Shown here: positions 1-9,502 of the stretch, piece after piece
How positions within the stretch are numbered: the stretch's first letter is position 1
Layout: the number at the start of each line of letters is the position of its first letter
From: an uncultured Butyricimonas sp.
Lineage (GTDB): Bacteria; Bacteroidota; Bacteroidia; Bacteroidales; Marinifilaceae
Assembly (NCBI GenBank): GCA_944321845.1
Contig: CALUMT010000010.1
Coordinates: forward strand, 1 to 64,000
Length of the DNA: 64,000 nt
Direction of reading: 5' to 3'
Notes under the pieces: model-generated
Seen by the model: the letters and a program-made list of their open reading frames with translations, nothing else
The model's database searches: none
What the model was told of the DNA's origin: nothing
Program-made: the position numbers and the translations under genes

Positions 1-89
1 GCCATATTCAGATGTTGGGGACACATAAATCAGAGAAATTCCCAAAATATCGCAGCTTAAAGTACATGAACCGATTTTTATGGCTAACG

Positions 90-124
90 AAAAAAAGAAG
101 GTGCATCGTGCATTACGACACACC
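90..124 (-). terminator. Intrinsic terminator after the M16 peptidase gene
   Basis: Read on the minus strand, a 9-bp stem (GGTGTGTCG with CGATGCACC, two G-U pairs) encloses a 7-base loop and is followed by TTCTTTTTTT. It lies 26 bases past the stop codon of the M16 peptidase gene, so it very likely ends that transcript. Confidence 0.8.
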
Positions 125-150
125 CTCTTGTATCCATGATAAGTGTTTAC

Positions 151-2961
151 TTATTTTTTCGGTTGGAAGATGATGTCTACAATGTCGGCATCCTTGAACA
201 ATTTCTGTGCGAATTTCTGAACATCCTTCGTGGTGATCTTGTCGATGATCTTGTCGAAGTTCTTCGGATCAGTAATGTCGATACCGCTGATGTAGTAGGT
301 GGTCAAGGCGCTTAACCAGTAGCTGTTGTGCGGTTTGGCCTGTTCCCGGTTCTTTTTCAAGGTAACGATTACCTTGTCGATTTCTTCCTGGGTCGGTCCT
401 TCCTGCATCAATTTTTCAACGTCAGCGTAGATGAGTGATTTCAGGTGTTCGGCCTTATCCGGGTCACAATCGAACATCATGGTCATGGTGTATTTCTCTA
501 CGGGTTCCTTGCTGGATCCGGGTTGTACGCCAACTCCATAGGTTCCGCCTTCTTTTTCGCGGATATTGGTCAGGTATCTTTGATCAAGTACACCCTTCAA
601 TATGCTTTGGCAAATACCATTGTGGATGCTGGTCTTCATGTCTTTAGAGAAGTTCACGATAACCGTGGATTTCGGGGTAGTCAATTCCAAGTCAATAACT
701 TGTTCCGTTTTACCCTTCGGTCCGCGAACCTTGTTGTCTCTCCAGGTTTCCTTGCGGTTGTAGGATTTGATGGAACCCAGGTATTTCTCAACAAGCGGTT
801 TAACGGTTTCTGCCTCAACATTACCCACGATGAAGAAAATGAAATCGCTGGCATCCTTGATACGGTCGCGGTAGATTTCCTCGATTTGTTCGATGCTGAT
901 CTTATCCAGGAATTCTTTGCCGAATTTCAGATTTCTCGGGCTGTTGCAAGTCATGATGGCACTTAATGTATCCTGCATGATCTTTTTCGGGTCATTGCTC
1001 ATGTTGGCGATAGCAGCATAGTTGCGTTCCATGATGGATTGGTGTACTTCCTTGTCGAAACGCGGTTTCTCGAAACGCAAGTAGATCAATTGCAATAAGG
1101 TCTCCAGGTCCTGAGGGGTTGAAGCTCCTCCTACTGATTCGGACATACCACCGATGGCAACTTTGGTACTGGCTTGTTTACCGGTCAATACTTTGCCCAG
1201 GGTAACAGCATCGTAATCACCTAAACCGTAAGCGCCAACAAATTGGGCAGCAACTTGAGCAGAGGCCAATTTATCCACGTCATACAGAGAGGTTCCTCCC
1301 TTACTGTAAGAAGATACGGTTACCTGATCCTTCTCGTAGTCAGCCTTGCGGAATACCACTTTCATACCGTTGCCCAAGGTCCATTCTTCAGCTTCGAATT
1401 GCGGCAATTGTTTTGTCTTGACAATCTTGGAGCCGGTGAGTTCTTCAGAAATCAAAGAAGTTCCGGCAGATTGATCTTTGTATGCTTCGATATTGGCTTT
1501 ATCTACATTATCCAAAACAGCGATAGCCTCCTCTTTCGTGATGTGTTTTACTCCTTCGCTCGGGCCACTTACCACGATGACCATATTCTGACGTTTGATG
1601 TATTCATTGGCCAAGGCAGAAACTTCTTCAACCGTGATAGTTGGGATAAGTGCCTTCATGAAATCATAGTAGTAGTCGAAATCCATCATGGGCTCGTTTG
1701 ACAAGAAATTGGCTTGCATTTCACGAATCCAGCTTTCCGATGTTGTTTTGTCCTTTTGTTTTTTAGCGGATTCCAGGCTTACCAGCATGTTGGTTTTCAG
1801 ACGATCCAATTCTCCTTGAGTGAAACCGTATTTCTGAACTCTCACGTTCTCGGTGTATACGGCTGCCAATGCTTCAGCTTCTTCGTTTGGTTTGGCTGTC
1901 GTGTTGATGTAATAGCAATCAACCCCTCTTACCAATCCGCTAAAACCACTGCTGGCAGAGATGAAAGGAGGATTTCCTTTTTGCAAGATTTCTCCGATAC
2001 GTTGGTTCAACATCCCGTTGTAGAAGGAACGCAGTACGCTTTGTTTCAAATACCCGTGATTCTTTTGATCGTTCGGGGTAGACGGGAATTTGATATAAAT
2101 GGATACACTTGAATTGGTCTCTTCGGGGTCTGTTGCCAACACGTAGTAGATTTCATCGTGTGTGGGAACCGTGAAGTTTTCTCTTACAGCTGCACCTTTA
2201 CGGGGCGGGATAGTGGAGAATAATTCTTTGATCTTTTTCTCCATTTCATCTACATCGAAATCTCCTACAACGGCGATAGCTTGCAGGTCAGGCCCATACC
2301 ATTTGTGATAGTAGTCGCGGAGTGTTTGGTATTTAAAGTTTTTGATGATGTTTAAATCCCCGATAACATCACGTTCTGCATATTTGGAACCTTTCAACAA
2401 TACCGGCATGATCTGGTTACGAAGGCGGAAATCTGCAGTACGACGGGTTCTCCATTCCTCAGAGATAACACCTCTTTCGCCGTCAATCTCGTCGTCGGCA
2501 AGGATAAGGAAGCTGGACCAGTCGTGTAGCACGAGCAAACAAGTGTCCAAAAGGGCCGGATTCGTGGTCGGAACATCGCTGATGTTGTAGACCGTTTCGT
2601 CCTGAGCGGTGTATGCGTTTACGTTTCTTCCGAATTCAACACCATGTTTTTCCAACATGTTGGTGATTCCTTTACGGCCGGGGAAATGTTTTGTCCCGTT
2701 GAATGCCATGTGTTCCAGGAAGTGTGCCAATCCGTTCTGGTCGTCATTCTCCAGGATGGCTCCCACGTTCTGGATGATGTAGAAACTAGCTCTTTCTTTA
2801 GGTTCGGCGTTGTGACGCACGTAATAAGTCATACCATTAGGTAATTTCCCGGTTCTCACTTGAGGATCCATGGGAATGGGGGCGTTCATGTCATATTGAG
2901 CGAACAAGCCGAAGCTCGCGATCAGCATGAATGCACAGGTGAATAAAAATCTTTTTGCCAT
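151..2961 (-). CDS. M16 family zinc peptidase (insulinase/pitrilysin type), exported
   Basis: This 936-residue protein looks like a two-half M16 metalloprotease that cuts small peptides in the periplasm. A signal peptide covers about residues 1-22 (MAKRFLF...GLFAQ). The inverted zinc motif HFLEH sits at residues 80-84, followed by the usual NVNAYTAQDETVY segment, and a downstream ERGVISEEW supplies the further glutamate expected of the family. The C-terminal half carries a second M16-type domain without HxxEH, as is normal. The start at 2961 is chosen because it begins the signal peptide; a longer reading from 3054 adds 31 residues that do not look like an export signal. A TAnnTTTG promoter element lies just upstream and an intrinsic terminator follows, so it is probably a single-gene unit, divergent from the M23 peptidase. 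The family is sure; the substrate is unknown. Confidence 0.93.
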   Translation of the reverse strand: MAKRFLFTCAFMLIASFGLFAQYDMNAPIPMDPQVRTGKLPNGMTYYVRHNAEPKERASFYIIQNVGAILENDDQNGLAHFLEHMAFNGTKHFPGRKGITNMLEKHGVEFGRNVNAYTAQDETVYNISDVPTTNPALLDTCLLVLHDWSSFLILADDEIDGERGVISEEWRTRRTADFRLRNQIMPVLLKGSKYAERDVIGDLNIIKNFKYQTLRDYYHKWYGPDLQAIAVVGDFDVDEMEKKIKELFSTIPPRKGAAVRENFTVPTHDEIYYVLATDPEETNSSVSIYIKFPSTPNDQKNHGYLKQSVLRSFYNGMLNQRIGEILQKGNPPFISASSGFSGLVRGVDCYYINTTAKPNEEAEALAAVYTENVRVQKYGFTQGELDRLKTNMLVSLESAKKQKDKTTSESWIREMQANFLSNEPMMDFDYYYDFMKALIPTITVEEVSALANEYIKRQNMVIVVSGPSEGVKHITKEEAIAVLDNVDKANIEAYKDQSAGTSLISEELTGSKIVKTKQLPQFEAEEWTLGNGMKVVFRKADYEKDQVTVSSYSKGGTSLYDVDKLASAQVAAQFVGAYGLGDYDAVTLGKVLTGKQASTKVAIGGMSESVGGASTPQDLETLLQLIYLRFEKPRFDKEVHQSIMERNYAAIANMSNDPKKIMQDTLSAIMTCNSPRNLKFGKEFLDKISIEQIEEIYRDRIKDASDFIFFIVGNVEAETVKPLVEKYLGSIKSYNRKETWRDNKVRGPKGKTEQVIDLELTTPKSTVIVNFSKDMKTSIHNGICQSILKGVLDQRYLTNIREKEGGTYGVGVQPGSSKEPVEKYTMTMMFDCDPDKAEHLKSLIYADVEKLMQEGPTQEEIDKVIVTLKKNREQAKPHNSYWLSALTTYYISGIDITDPKNFDKIIDKITTKDVQKFAQKLFKDADIVDIIFQPKK

Positions 2962-2987
2962 ACGAATTATTTTAATGTTTTGTGACG

Positions 2988-2995
2988 CAAATATA
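2988..2995 (-). promoter_or_regulatory. Putative -7 promoter element for the M16 gene
   Basis: The minus strand reads TATATTTG, an exact match to the Bacteroides -7 consensus TAnnTTTG, 27 bases before the chosen ATG. No convincing -33 TTTG is found at the usual 19-21 bp spacing. Confidence 0.5.
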
Positions 2996-3111
2996 GTAAG
3001 GAGAAAATTGTTTGGACTGAAACAAATTCGCTTTAACGTTAATTTATGATACACCTCTTAACGAATTCTGTCAAAATTTACCGGGAAGAATGGAAAGTTA
3101 GATTTTTATAC

Positions 3112-3119
3112 TATTTTTG
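3112..3119 (+). promoter_or_regulatory. Putative -7 promoter element for the M23-dxr-rseP run
   Basis: TATTTTTG matches TAnnTTTG exactly and lies 19 bases before the ATG at 3139. It supports that start over the upstream in-frame ATG at 3046, which would lie before the promoter. No clear -33 box is seen. Confidence 0.5.
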
Positions 3120-3138
3120 GAGGCAAAATTTCTTTTAC

Positions 3139-3999
3139 ATGAGCAAGGTGAAACAAAGGTATTGGCGTAAGCTGAAACACAGGTATAAACTGACTATATT
3201 TAATGAACTGACTTATGAGGAGGTGCTGCATTTCCGGCTTTCTCCTTTGCAGGTACTCACGGCGTTGAGTACGTTGGCGGTAGTGTTGGTCACGTTGACG
3301 ATCATCCTGATATCTTTCACCAACTTAAGGGAGTTCATTCCGGGGTATCCCAGTGATGAAACCCGCCGGTTGATCACCCAAAATGCGTTGCGCATTGATT
3401 CTTTGATGGATGAGGTGCAGAAAAAGGATAATTTTTTCCGGTCTATTCAGGCGATAATAACAGATAATATGGATACGACGAGCCGGAATATGACCCCGGA
3501 AGCCGTGGAGAATTATGATACCATTCGACTCGGTATGTCGGATAGCGAATCGGATTTCCGTACGGTTATCGAGGAAAGGGAACGTTTTAACCTTTCTTTA
3601 GGGAATGCTTCCGTGGATGAAAATGATTTCTATCATTTCTATGCCCCGGTGGAGGGTGTGGTGACCAATCGTTTCGATGCCGCAACCCGTCATTATGGGA
3701 TAGATGTTGTGACCAAACCGAATTCAAATGTATTTTCGATTCTGGATGGGGTCGTTATTTTTACGGATTGGACACAGAAAACCGGATTCGTGATTCAGGT
3801 GCAACACGCGGGAAATTTGGTTTCTATATATAAACATAATTCCGTGTTATTGAAAAAACAGGGTGATTTTGTCCGGGCTGGCGAGGCGATTGCCGTTGTC
3901 GGCAATACGGGAGAGGAAACGACCGGGCCGCATCTGCATTTCGAGTTGTGGCAATCGGGCAAAGCGCTGGACCCTGAAAGTTTAGTGAAGTTTAAGTAA
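3139..3999 (+). CDS. M23 family peptidase (LytM-type), membrane anchored
   Basis: A 286-residue protein with a short basic N-terminus, one membrane segment at about residues 36-60 and a C-terminal M23 (LytM) domain. The zinc ligands are visible as HYGID (H185, D189) and HLHFE (H265-H267), so the catalytic site looks intact. The family cleaves peptide cross-links in peptidoglycan from the periplasmic side, or activates other hydrolases when degenerate. The start at 3139 follows a TAnnTTTG element by 19 bases; an in-frame ATG at 3046 would add an unlikely 31-residue leader. It is followed after 9 bases by dxr, so the two are probably co-transcribed. The link between a cell-wall hydrolase and isoprenoid synthesis (undecaprenyl carrier) is plausible but only inferred. 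Confidence 0.9.
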   Translation: MSKVKQRYWRKLKHRYKLTIFNELTYEEVLHFRLSPLQVLTALSTLAVVLVTLTIILISFTNLREFIPGYPSDETRRLITQNALRIDSLMDEVQKKDNFFRSIQAIITDNMDTTSRNMTPEAVENYDTIRLGMSDSESDFRTVIEERERFNLSLGNASVDENDFYHFYAPVEGVVTNRFDAATRHYGIDVVTKPNSNVFSILDGVVIFTDWTQKTGFVIQVQHAGNLVSIYKHNSVLLKKQGDFVRAGEAIAVVGNTGEETTGPHLHFELWQSGKALDPESLVKFK

Positions 4000-4008
4000 G
4001 AGAATGAT

Positions 4009-5169
4009 ATGAAAAATATCGCGATATTAGGTTCCACTGGTTCTATCGGAACGCAGACCTTACAAGTGATAGCCGCATACCCGGAACGTTTTAACGTTGA
4101 GGTGTTGACGGCAAATAACCAGGTGGAGTTACTTGCCGAGCAGGCAAAAAGATTTAAGCCGAATATGGTGGTCATTGCCAACGAGGAGAAATATCCCCGA
4201 TTGCGCGAGTTACTGAAAGATGAGGATATAAAAGTGTACGCGGGTAGTGAGGCCATTAGTCAGGTGGTGCAAGCTTCCACGGTAGATACGGTCGTGACGG
4301 CAATGGTGGGATATAGTGGTCTTCTTCCCACTATCAACGCGATTAAGGCCGGCAAGACGATCGCTTTGGCGAACAAGGAAACGCTTGTGGTGGCCGGGGA
4401 TCTGATCAATCGGTTGGTCGGGGAGTATAAAGTGGCTATTTTGCCTGTTGATTCCGAGCATTCGGCCATTTTCCAATGTCTGGTTGGAGAGCATGCCAAT
4501 CCGGTCGAGAAGATTCTGTTGACAGCTTCCGGCGGGCCTTTCCGGGGGAAAGATTTGGCTTATCTGAAGACGGTGACTCCCGCGCAGGCATTGAAACATC
4601 CTAATTGGCACATGGGGGCTAAAGTGACAATTGATTCCGCTTCCATGATGAATAAAGGTTTTGAGGCGATTGAAGCCAAATGGCTTTTCGGGGTGAAACC
4701 GGAACAGATTGAGGTGTTGGTTCACCCGCAGTCTATCGTGCATTCCATGGTGCAATTCGCGGATGGAAACGTGAAAGCGCAATTGGCGATTCCGGATATG
4801 CGCCTGCCGATACAGTATGCCTTGACTTATCCGGAGCGGCTTCCTTCCGAAATGCCGCGGTTGGATTTTGCGTCAGGTATGGGATTGACGTTCGAGAAAC
4901 CGGATACCCGGGTGTTCCGTAATTTAGCTTTGGCTTTTGAGGCCATGCGACAGGGGGGTAATGTTCCTTGTGTGCTTAATGCCGCGAATGAAGTTATGGT
5001 AGCTGCATTCCTGGAAGGAAAGGTGTCCTTTACCGCCATGTCGGATGTGATTGAAAAGACGTTGGAACAGGTCGCTTTCGTGGCGACTCCGGTGTTGGAG
5101 GATTATGTTGCTTCCGATAGGGAAGGGCGGGTGAAGGCTGCCGAGAATTTGAAGAAAATGTGTATGTAA
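4009..5169 (+). CDS. dxr: 1-deoxy-D-xylulose 5-phosphate reductoisomerase
   Basis: This 386-residue enzyme converts 1-deoxy-D-xylulose 5-phosphate to 2-C-methyl-D-erythritol 4-phosphate with NADPH, the committed step of the MEP isoprenoid pathway in the cytosol. The N-terminal NADPH-binding loop is GSTGSIGTQTL (residues 7-17). The metal-binding PVDSEHSA and the substrate-loop segments ASGGPFR, HPNWHMG and IDSASMMNKG are all present, and length is normal for the family. It lies between the M23 peptidase (9-bp gap) and rseP (27-bp gap) on the same strand, an arrangement (dxr then rseP) seen in many Bacteroidota. No oddities were seen. Confidence 0.97.
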   Translation: MKNIAILGSTGSIGTQTLQVIAAYPERFNVEVLTANNQVELLAEQAKRFKPNMVVIANEEKYPRLRELLKDEDIKVYAGSEAISQVVQASTVDTVVTAMVGYSGLLPTINAIKAGKTIALANKETLVVAGDLINRLVGEYKVAILPVDSEHSAIFQCLVGEHANPVEKILLTASGGPFRGKDLAYLKTVTPAQALKHPNWHMGAKVTIDSASMMNKGFEAIEAKWLFGVKPEQIEVLVHPQSIVHSMVQFADGNVKAQLAIPDMRLPIQYALTYPERLPSEMPRLDFASGMGLTFEKPDTRVFRNLALAFEAMRQGGNVPCVLNAANEVMVAAFLEGKVSFTAMSDVIEKTLEQVAFVATPVLEDYVASDREGRVKAAENLKKMCM

Positions 5170-5196
5170 TCAGTTATATAAAATCAGAAACCGTTT

Positions 5197-6531
5197 ATGG
5201 ATATATTAGTTAAAGTATTGCAGTTTTTACTGAGTTTGTCTTTGTTGGTGATGTTGCATGAGGCGGGGCATTTCATTATGGCGAAGATGTTTAAGACGAG
5301 AGTCGAGAAATTTTATATATTTTTTAATCCCTGGTTTTCCCTGTTTAAGTTCAAGAAGGGAGAGACGGAATATGGTGTTGGATGGATTCCTCTTGGCGGT
5401 TACGTGAAGATTGCCGGGATGATTGATGAATCCATGGACCTTGAGCAGATGAAGCAGCCGGCCCAGCCTTACGAGTTCCGTTCCAAGCCGGCCTGGCAGC
5501 GTATGTTAATCATGTTGGGGGGAGTATTGGTCAATTTTATCCTGGCGTTTGTGATTTATATCGGGGTTCTGTTCACTTGGGGGGAAACTTATCTTCCGGC
5601 GGAGAATGTAAAATATGGAGTTGTGTGTGACAGTCTGTTCTATAATGTGGGGCTGCGTAACGGGGATATTATTGTTTCTCTTGATAATAAAAAGGTAGAT
5701 AGATTCTCGGATATTTTAAGTACGATTCTATTGGATGGTTCCAAGACGATGCAGGTACGTCGGGACGGTCAGATGATAAATATTGATTTGCCGGAGTCAC
5801 TCGTGAAGGAATTGTTGTTGGCTTCTTCCAAGGGATATAATCAGGCACCACCTCTATCTCCCCGTTATCGGTATGATGGAAAAATCCTTGATTTCCCGGA
5901 AGTATCGGCCGCACGTGATGCGGGAATACAAAAAGGCGACCGGATGCTGACGATTGACGGGCATACATTTACCTATTATGACGAGTATCTGGCTTTGATC
6001 CGGGAGCGGAAAGGTTCAGATCTTCAGACAACAATCCTGCGGGGAAGGGATACGCTTTACGTGACTATTCCCGTGAGTACGGATGGTTTTATTGGGGTGT
6101 ATCCGGAATTGAAAAATGATTTTGAATTTGCCGTCAAATATTATTCTTTCTTTGAGGCTATCCCGGCTGGAATTGAAAGAGGCTTTGACCAGATGGGGGC
6201 TTATTTCAAGCAATTCAAACTGTTCAAAAACCCCGAGGCTTTGCGTTCTGTGGGTAGTTTCCTGACTATTGGTAATATTTTCCCCGGAGTGTGGGATTGG
6301 GAAGCGTTTTGGAATCTGACGGCTTTCTTATCCATCGTTTTGGCAATCATGAATCTGTTACCGATACCGGCCTTGGATGGAGGACACGTGCTTTTCTTGT
6401 TGTACGAGGTAATTACTCGCCGGAAGCCGAGCGAGAAGTTTTTGGAGAAAGCCCAGATGGTGGGCATGGTATTCCTGCTGTTGTTGATGGCTTTGGCCTT
6501 TGGGAATGATATCTTGAAATTATTTTATTAA
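5197..6531 (+). CDS. rseP: Site-2 intramembrane zinc protease RseP
   Basis: A 444-residue M50 protease of the inner membrane. The first membrane segment carries HEAGH (zinc ligands and catalytic Glu, about residues 22-26), and the C-terminal membrane segment has NLLPIPALDGGH, which supplies the third ligand. Two PDZ-like regions lie between them (around VGLRNGDIIVSLDNKKV and DAGIQKGDRMLTIDGH). The family cuts transmembrane anti-sigma factors and remnant signal peptides. It lies directly after dxr. Two FecR-type anti-sigma factors are encoded further along this window (41.3 and 49.5 kb), and RseP-like processing of FecR-type proteins is known for other systems, so a functional link is possible but inferred. 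Confidence 0.94.
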   Translation: MDILVKVLQFLLSLSLLVMLHEAGHFIMAKMFKTRVEKFYIFFNPWFSLFKFKKGETEYGVGWIPLGGYVKIAGMIDESMDLEQMKQPAQPYEFRSKPAWQRMLIMLGGVLVNFILAFVIYIGVLFTWGETYLPAENVKYGVVCDSLFYNVGLRNGDIIVSLDNKKVDRFSDILSTILLDGSKTMQVRRDGQMINIDLPESLVKELLLASSKGYNQAPPLSPRYRYDGKILDFPEVSAARDAGIQKGDRMLTIDGHTFTYYDEYLALIRERKGSDLQTTILRGRDTLYVTIPVSTDGFIGVYPELKNDFEFAVKYYSFFEAIPAGIERGFDQMGAYFKQFKLFKNPEALRSVGSFLTIGNIFPGVWDWEAFWNLTAFLSIVLAIMNLLPIPALDGGHVLFLLYEVITRRKPSEKFLEKAQMVGMVFLLLLMALAFGNDILKLFY

Positions 6532-6543
6532 TAGCGTTTGGTT

Positions 6544-6912
6544 ATGAGTGAAATGGTAGAACAATTCCGGGCTTACCGGGCAAAAATGAACGAGAAGATT
6601 CTGGCGGCCGACAATAAGGTGATGAAACGAATCTTTAATCTTGACACGAATACTTATATGGATGGGGCTTTGCCTGCCCGGGTGAAGGAAATGTTGGGTT
6701 TGGCGACCTCCATGGTGTTGCGTTGTGATGATTGTATCAAGTATCACCTGGAAAAATGTTATGAACACGGGTTGACAACCGAGGAGATTTTCGAGGTGTT
6801 TTCCGTGGCCAATCTCGTGGGAGGAACCATTGTTATCCCGCATACCCGTCGGGCGTTGGAATATTGGGAAGAGTTGCAGAAGGAGGAAAAGCCGACCCCG
6901 GTACATGAATAA
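6544..6912 (+). CDS. Carboxymuconolactone decarboxylase / AhpD-like protein
   Basis: A 122-residue all-helical protein of the carboxymuconolactone decarboxylase family. The redox-type pair CDDC is in LRCDDCIKYHLEKCYEHG and is followed by the conserved histidine and the GLTTEEIFEV segment. Members such as AhpD use the CxxC pair as a peroxiredoxin reductase; others are decarboxylases, and the sequence does not decide between them. The ATG at 6544 is preferred over a TTG two codons earlier. It starts 12 bases after the rseP stop, so it is likely in the same transcript. Confidence 0.85.
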   Translation: MSEMVEQFRAYRAKMNEKILAADNKVMKRIFNLDTNTYMDGALPARVKEMLGLATSMVLRCDDCIKYHLEKCYEHGLTTEEIFEVFSVANLVGGTIVIPHTRRALEYWEELQKEEKPTPVHE

Positions 6913-6945
6913 TTGAATGATAATTGACGAAAGAAAGGAGGACGG

Positions 6946-7989
6946 ATGAGAAAACGATTGATTGGTTTCGTGCTCCTTTCTTTTTGTTTTTTCCCTTTAC
7001 TGGCACAACAGAAGGGATGGTCGATTGTTTTCTATAATACGGAGAATCTCTACGATACCCGGAATGATTCGTTGACAATGGATGATGAGTTTACTCCCCG
7101 GGGTGAAAAGTATTGGACGAGGACAAGGTACGTAACCAAATTGTTGCGTGTAGCGGAAGCGGTGGTGGCTGCTGGAGGGGGAGATTGTCCCTTGCTTGTT
7201 GGCTTGGCAGAGGTGGAGAATAGGAGGGTGTTGCAGGACTTAATCGGGCGGACTTCTTTGGCGGATGGTCGCTATGGTATTTTGCATCGGGATTCTCCTG
7301 ACCCCCGGGGGATAGATGTGGCTTTGTTGTACCGTCGGGATGCTTTCTGTGTGTTGGATTCTTCCTTTTTGACGGTACCATTGATACCAGGAGAGACTAC
7401 ACGGGAGATATTGTATTGTAAAGGGATTGTGGCCGGAAAGGACACCCTACATTGTTTTGTGTGCCATTTCCCTTCCATGCGTGGAGGTGAAAGGCAATCC
7501 GAGTGGAAACGGGAACGTGCGGCTTCGGTTTTACGTCGGAAAGCGGATTCCATCCAGCAGGCGAATCCCTCGGCGGCCATTCTGATCATGGGGGATTTTA
7601 ATGGAACCGTGGGAAGTCCAGCTCAGAAACTTCTTCGTGTTCGGGAATATCCGGTTGTATCCCAGATCTCGAGGCGGGCGAAGAATTGTCCCGATACGCT
7701 TCTTTACGACCTGGGATATCCACTTGCTCGAGCGGGTAAGGGTTCCTATCGCTACCGGGGAAGTTGGCAGTTGCTTGATCGAATGCTTGTTTCCGGTTCC
7801 TTGTTGAATGGCAGCCGCTCCATTCAGATTGTTCCCCGTTTAGAAATCTGTGATGCGACTTTTTTGTTGGAAGAGGATCGTTCCGCTTTTGGAATGAAGC
7901 CCTTTCGGACTTATGCAGGACCTCGTTATCTGGGTGGGTATAGTGATCATCTTCCTGTTGCCCTTTTGTTGCGTATTTCCGAGGATTAG
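6946..7989 (+). CDS. Exported endonuclease/exonuclease/phosphatase family protein
   Basis: A 347-residue protein with a signal peptide (about residues 1-20, ending LLAQQKG) and the fold signatures of the DNase I/inositol-phosphatase superfamily: FYNTENLYDT, LAEVENR with the metal-binding Glu, MGDFNGTVG with the catalytic Asp-Asn, and a C-terminal GGYSDHLPVAL with the SDH motif. It therefore probably hydrolyses phosphodiester or phosphomonoester bonds in the periplasm or outside the cell; the substrate cannot be told. A strong ribosome binding site (AAAGGAGG) stands 4 bases before the ATG. It is the last gene of the plus-strand run and converges on the nuo operon. Confidence 0.88.
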   Translation: MRKRLIGFVLLSFCFFPLLAQQKGWSIVFYNTENLYDTRNDSLTMDDEFTPRGEKYWTRTRYVTKLLRVAEAVVAAGGGDCPLLVGLAEVENRRVLQDLIGRTSLADGRYGILHRDSPDPRGIDVALLYRRDAFCVLDSSFLTVPLIPGETTREILYCKGIVAGKDTLHCFVCHFPSMRGGERQSEWKRERAASVLRRKADSIQQANPSAAILIMGDFNGTVGSPAQKLLRVREYPVVSQISRRAKNCPDTLLYDLGYPLARAGKGSYRYRGSWQLLDRMLVSGSLLNGSRSIQIVPRLEICDATFLLEEDRSAFGMKPFRTYAGPRYLGGYSDHLPVALLLRISED

Positions 7990-8006
7990 TTGACTAATGG
8001 TGGAAT

Positions 8007-8053
8007 AAAAAATTACCCGTTGGCCGTATTCTTTGACAGGACCAACGGGTAAT
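8007..8053 (-). terminator. Intrinsic terminator of the nuo operon
   Basis: A perfect 12-bp inverted repeat (ATTACCCGTTGG with CCAACGGGTAAT, 18-base loop) is followed on the minus strand by TTTTT. It stands 22 bases past the nuoN stop codon. In the plus direction there is no T-run, so it mainly serves the nuo transcript, though it may also shield the convergent gene. Confidence 0.85.
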
Positions 8054-8074
8054 GAATATGAAATCTTTCAAAGC

Positions 8075-9496
8075 TTACATGCCAAAACTGAAATCATTTA
8101 GGTGCTCGTAGACGGCACTGATAATTCCCAATAATAAGATACCGGCACTGCAGGCTATGAGACTGATGCGTGTGTAGGCATCCGTTTGGAAATGTTCAAT
8201 GGGAGTTTCCGTTTTGTTGATAAACATAGCTTTGACTATCCGTAAATAATAGTAAAGGGAAATGATCGTGTTCAACAAGGCGATAAATACCAACACGTAA
8301 TATCCTTGCTCTGCAGCGGCAGCAAATATGAAAAATTTACTGAAGAATCCTGCGAATGGTGGAATTCCAGCCAACGAGAACAAGGCTAGCATCATGACTA
8401 CGCTCAATCGGGGATTCGTCCCGTATAGTCCGTTATAGTCGTCAATCATGATTTTGCCGCTTTGACGTTCCACGGCTGCAATCACGCCGAATGCTGCCAG
8501 GTTGGAAAGCATGTAAACCAGCACGTAGTAAACCAAACTCGTCATACCTAAGGCACTCCCGCTGATGACTCCCAGCATGATGTATCCGGCTTGGGAAATG
8601 GAGGAATAGGCAAAGAATCGTTTAATATTCTGCTGACGTATGGCGAACAGGTTGGCTAATGTGATAGAGACAATGATGATGCCGTAAAGAATGGCTCTCC
8701 ATTCTGTTACCAGCGGAGCGAATACCTTGCATAATATGGTCATCAGCACGAAAGCTGCAGCTCCTTTGGAAATAACGGACAGGTAGGCAGTTACGCTCGT
8801 TGGTGCTCCCTCGTATACATCCGGTGTCCATTGATGGAACGGAACGAGGGAAAGTTTGAAACCTAACCCCACGAAGAAGAATACGAATGCCATGATTTGC
8901 ATGGGGGAACCGTTCAGACCTGCCGGGATTTCTTCGAAGTAGAGGGAACCGGTTGTCCCGTAAATCAAGGAAATACCGTATAAGGACAATCCGGAGGCAA
9001 ATACGGCAGAAAGAATGTATTTGGCCGCTGCCTCGGCGGAGGTGTTCCGGTATTTATCGTAAGCGATCAGGGTTGCCATAGGAATGGAAGCCATCTCGAT
9101 ACCGATGAAGAACATCAGGAAGTGGCCGGCGGAGATCATGAAGTACATACCCAGTAAGGTGGATAATGTGATCAGGTAGAATTCTCCCCGACGGATAATG
9201 ATTTGTTCGCTCTTCAACCAACTGTTGGCTTGCATGAATACGAGCAATGTCCCGATGCTGAGAATCGTCTTGACGATACTGCCCATGGGTGTGGCATGGT
9301 ACATGCCTCCGAAGGCCACAGTTTCACTCCCGGGTAACAGGTTGATGAGCGTGTGGATGAGCAATAGAATGCAGGCTGTCGGTTGATAATATTGCAGGCT
9401 CTTTTTTGAACCGAAAATGTCGTAAATGAACAGGATGACAATTATCGCCACGAGTGATAATTCACCTTTCATGTATAAGAAATTCGCGTATCCCAT
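8075..9496 (-). CDS. nuoN: NADH:quinone oxidoreductase-type subunit N
   Basis: A 473-residue membrane protein with many hydrophobic segments, one of three antiporter-like proton-pumping subunits of complex I. The conserved [18 protein letters not shown] segment and the following SVISKGAA lysine region are clear. It is the last gene of the operon, six bases after nuoM, and is followed by a strong terminator. No truncation or missing charged membrane residue was noticed. Confidence 0.95.
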   Translation of the reverse strand: MGYANFLYMKGELSLVAIIVILFIYDIFGSKKSLQYYQPTACILLLIHTLINLLPGSETVAFGGMYHATPMGSIVKTILSIGTLLVFMQANSWLKSEQIIIRRGEFYLITLSTLLGMYFMISAGHFLMFFIGIEMASIPMATLIAYDKYRNTSAEAAAKYILSAVFASGLSLYGISLIYGTTGSLYFEEIPAGLNGSPMQIMAFVFFFVGLGFKLSLVPFHQWTPDVYEGAPTSVTAYLSVISKGAAAFVLMTILCKVFAPLVTEWRAILYGIIIVSITLANLFAIRQQNIKRFFAYSSISQAGYIMLGVISGSALGMTSLVYYVLVYMLSNLAAFGVIAAVERQSGKIMIDDYNGLYGTNPRLSVVMMLALFSLAGIPPFAGFFSKFFIFAAAAEQGYYVLVFIALLNTIISLYYYLRIVKAMFINKTETPIEHFQTDAYTRISLIACSAGILLLGIISAVYEHLNDFSFGM

Positions 9497-9502
9497 AGTC
9501 GT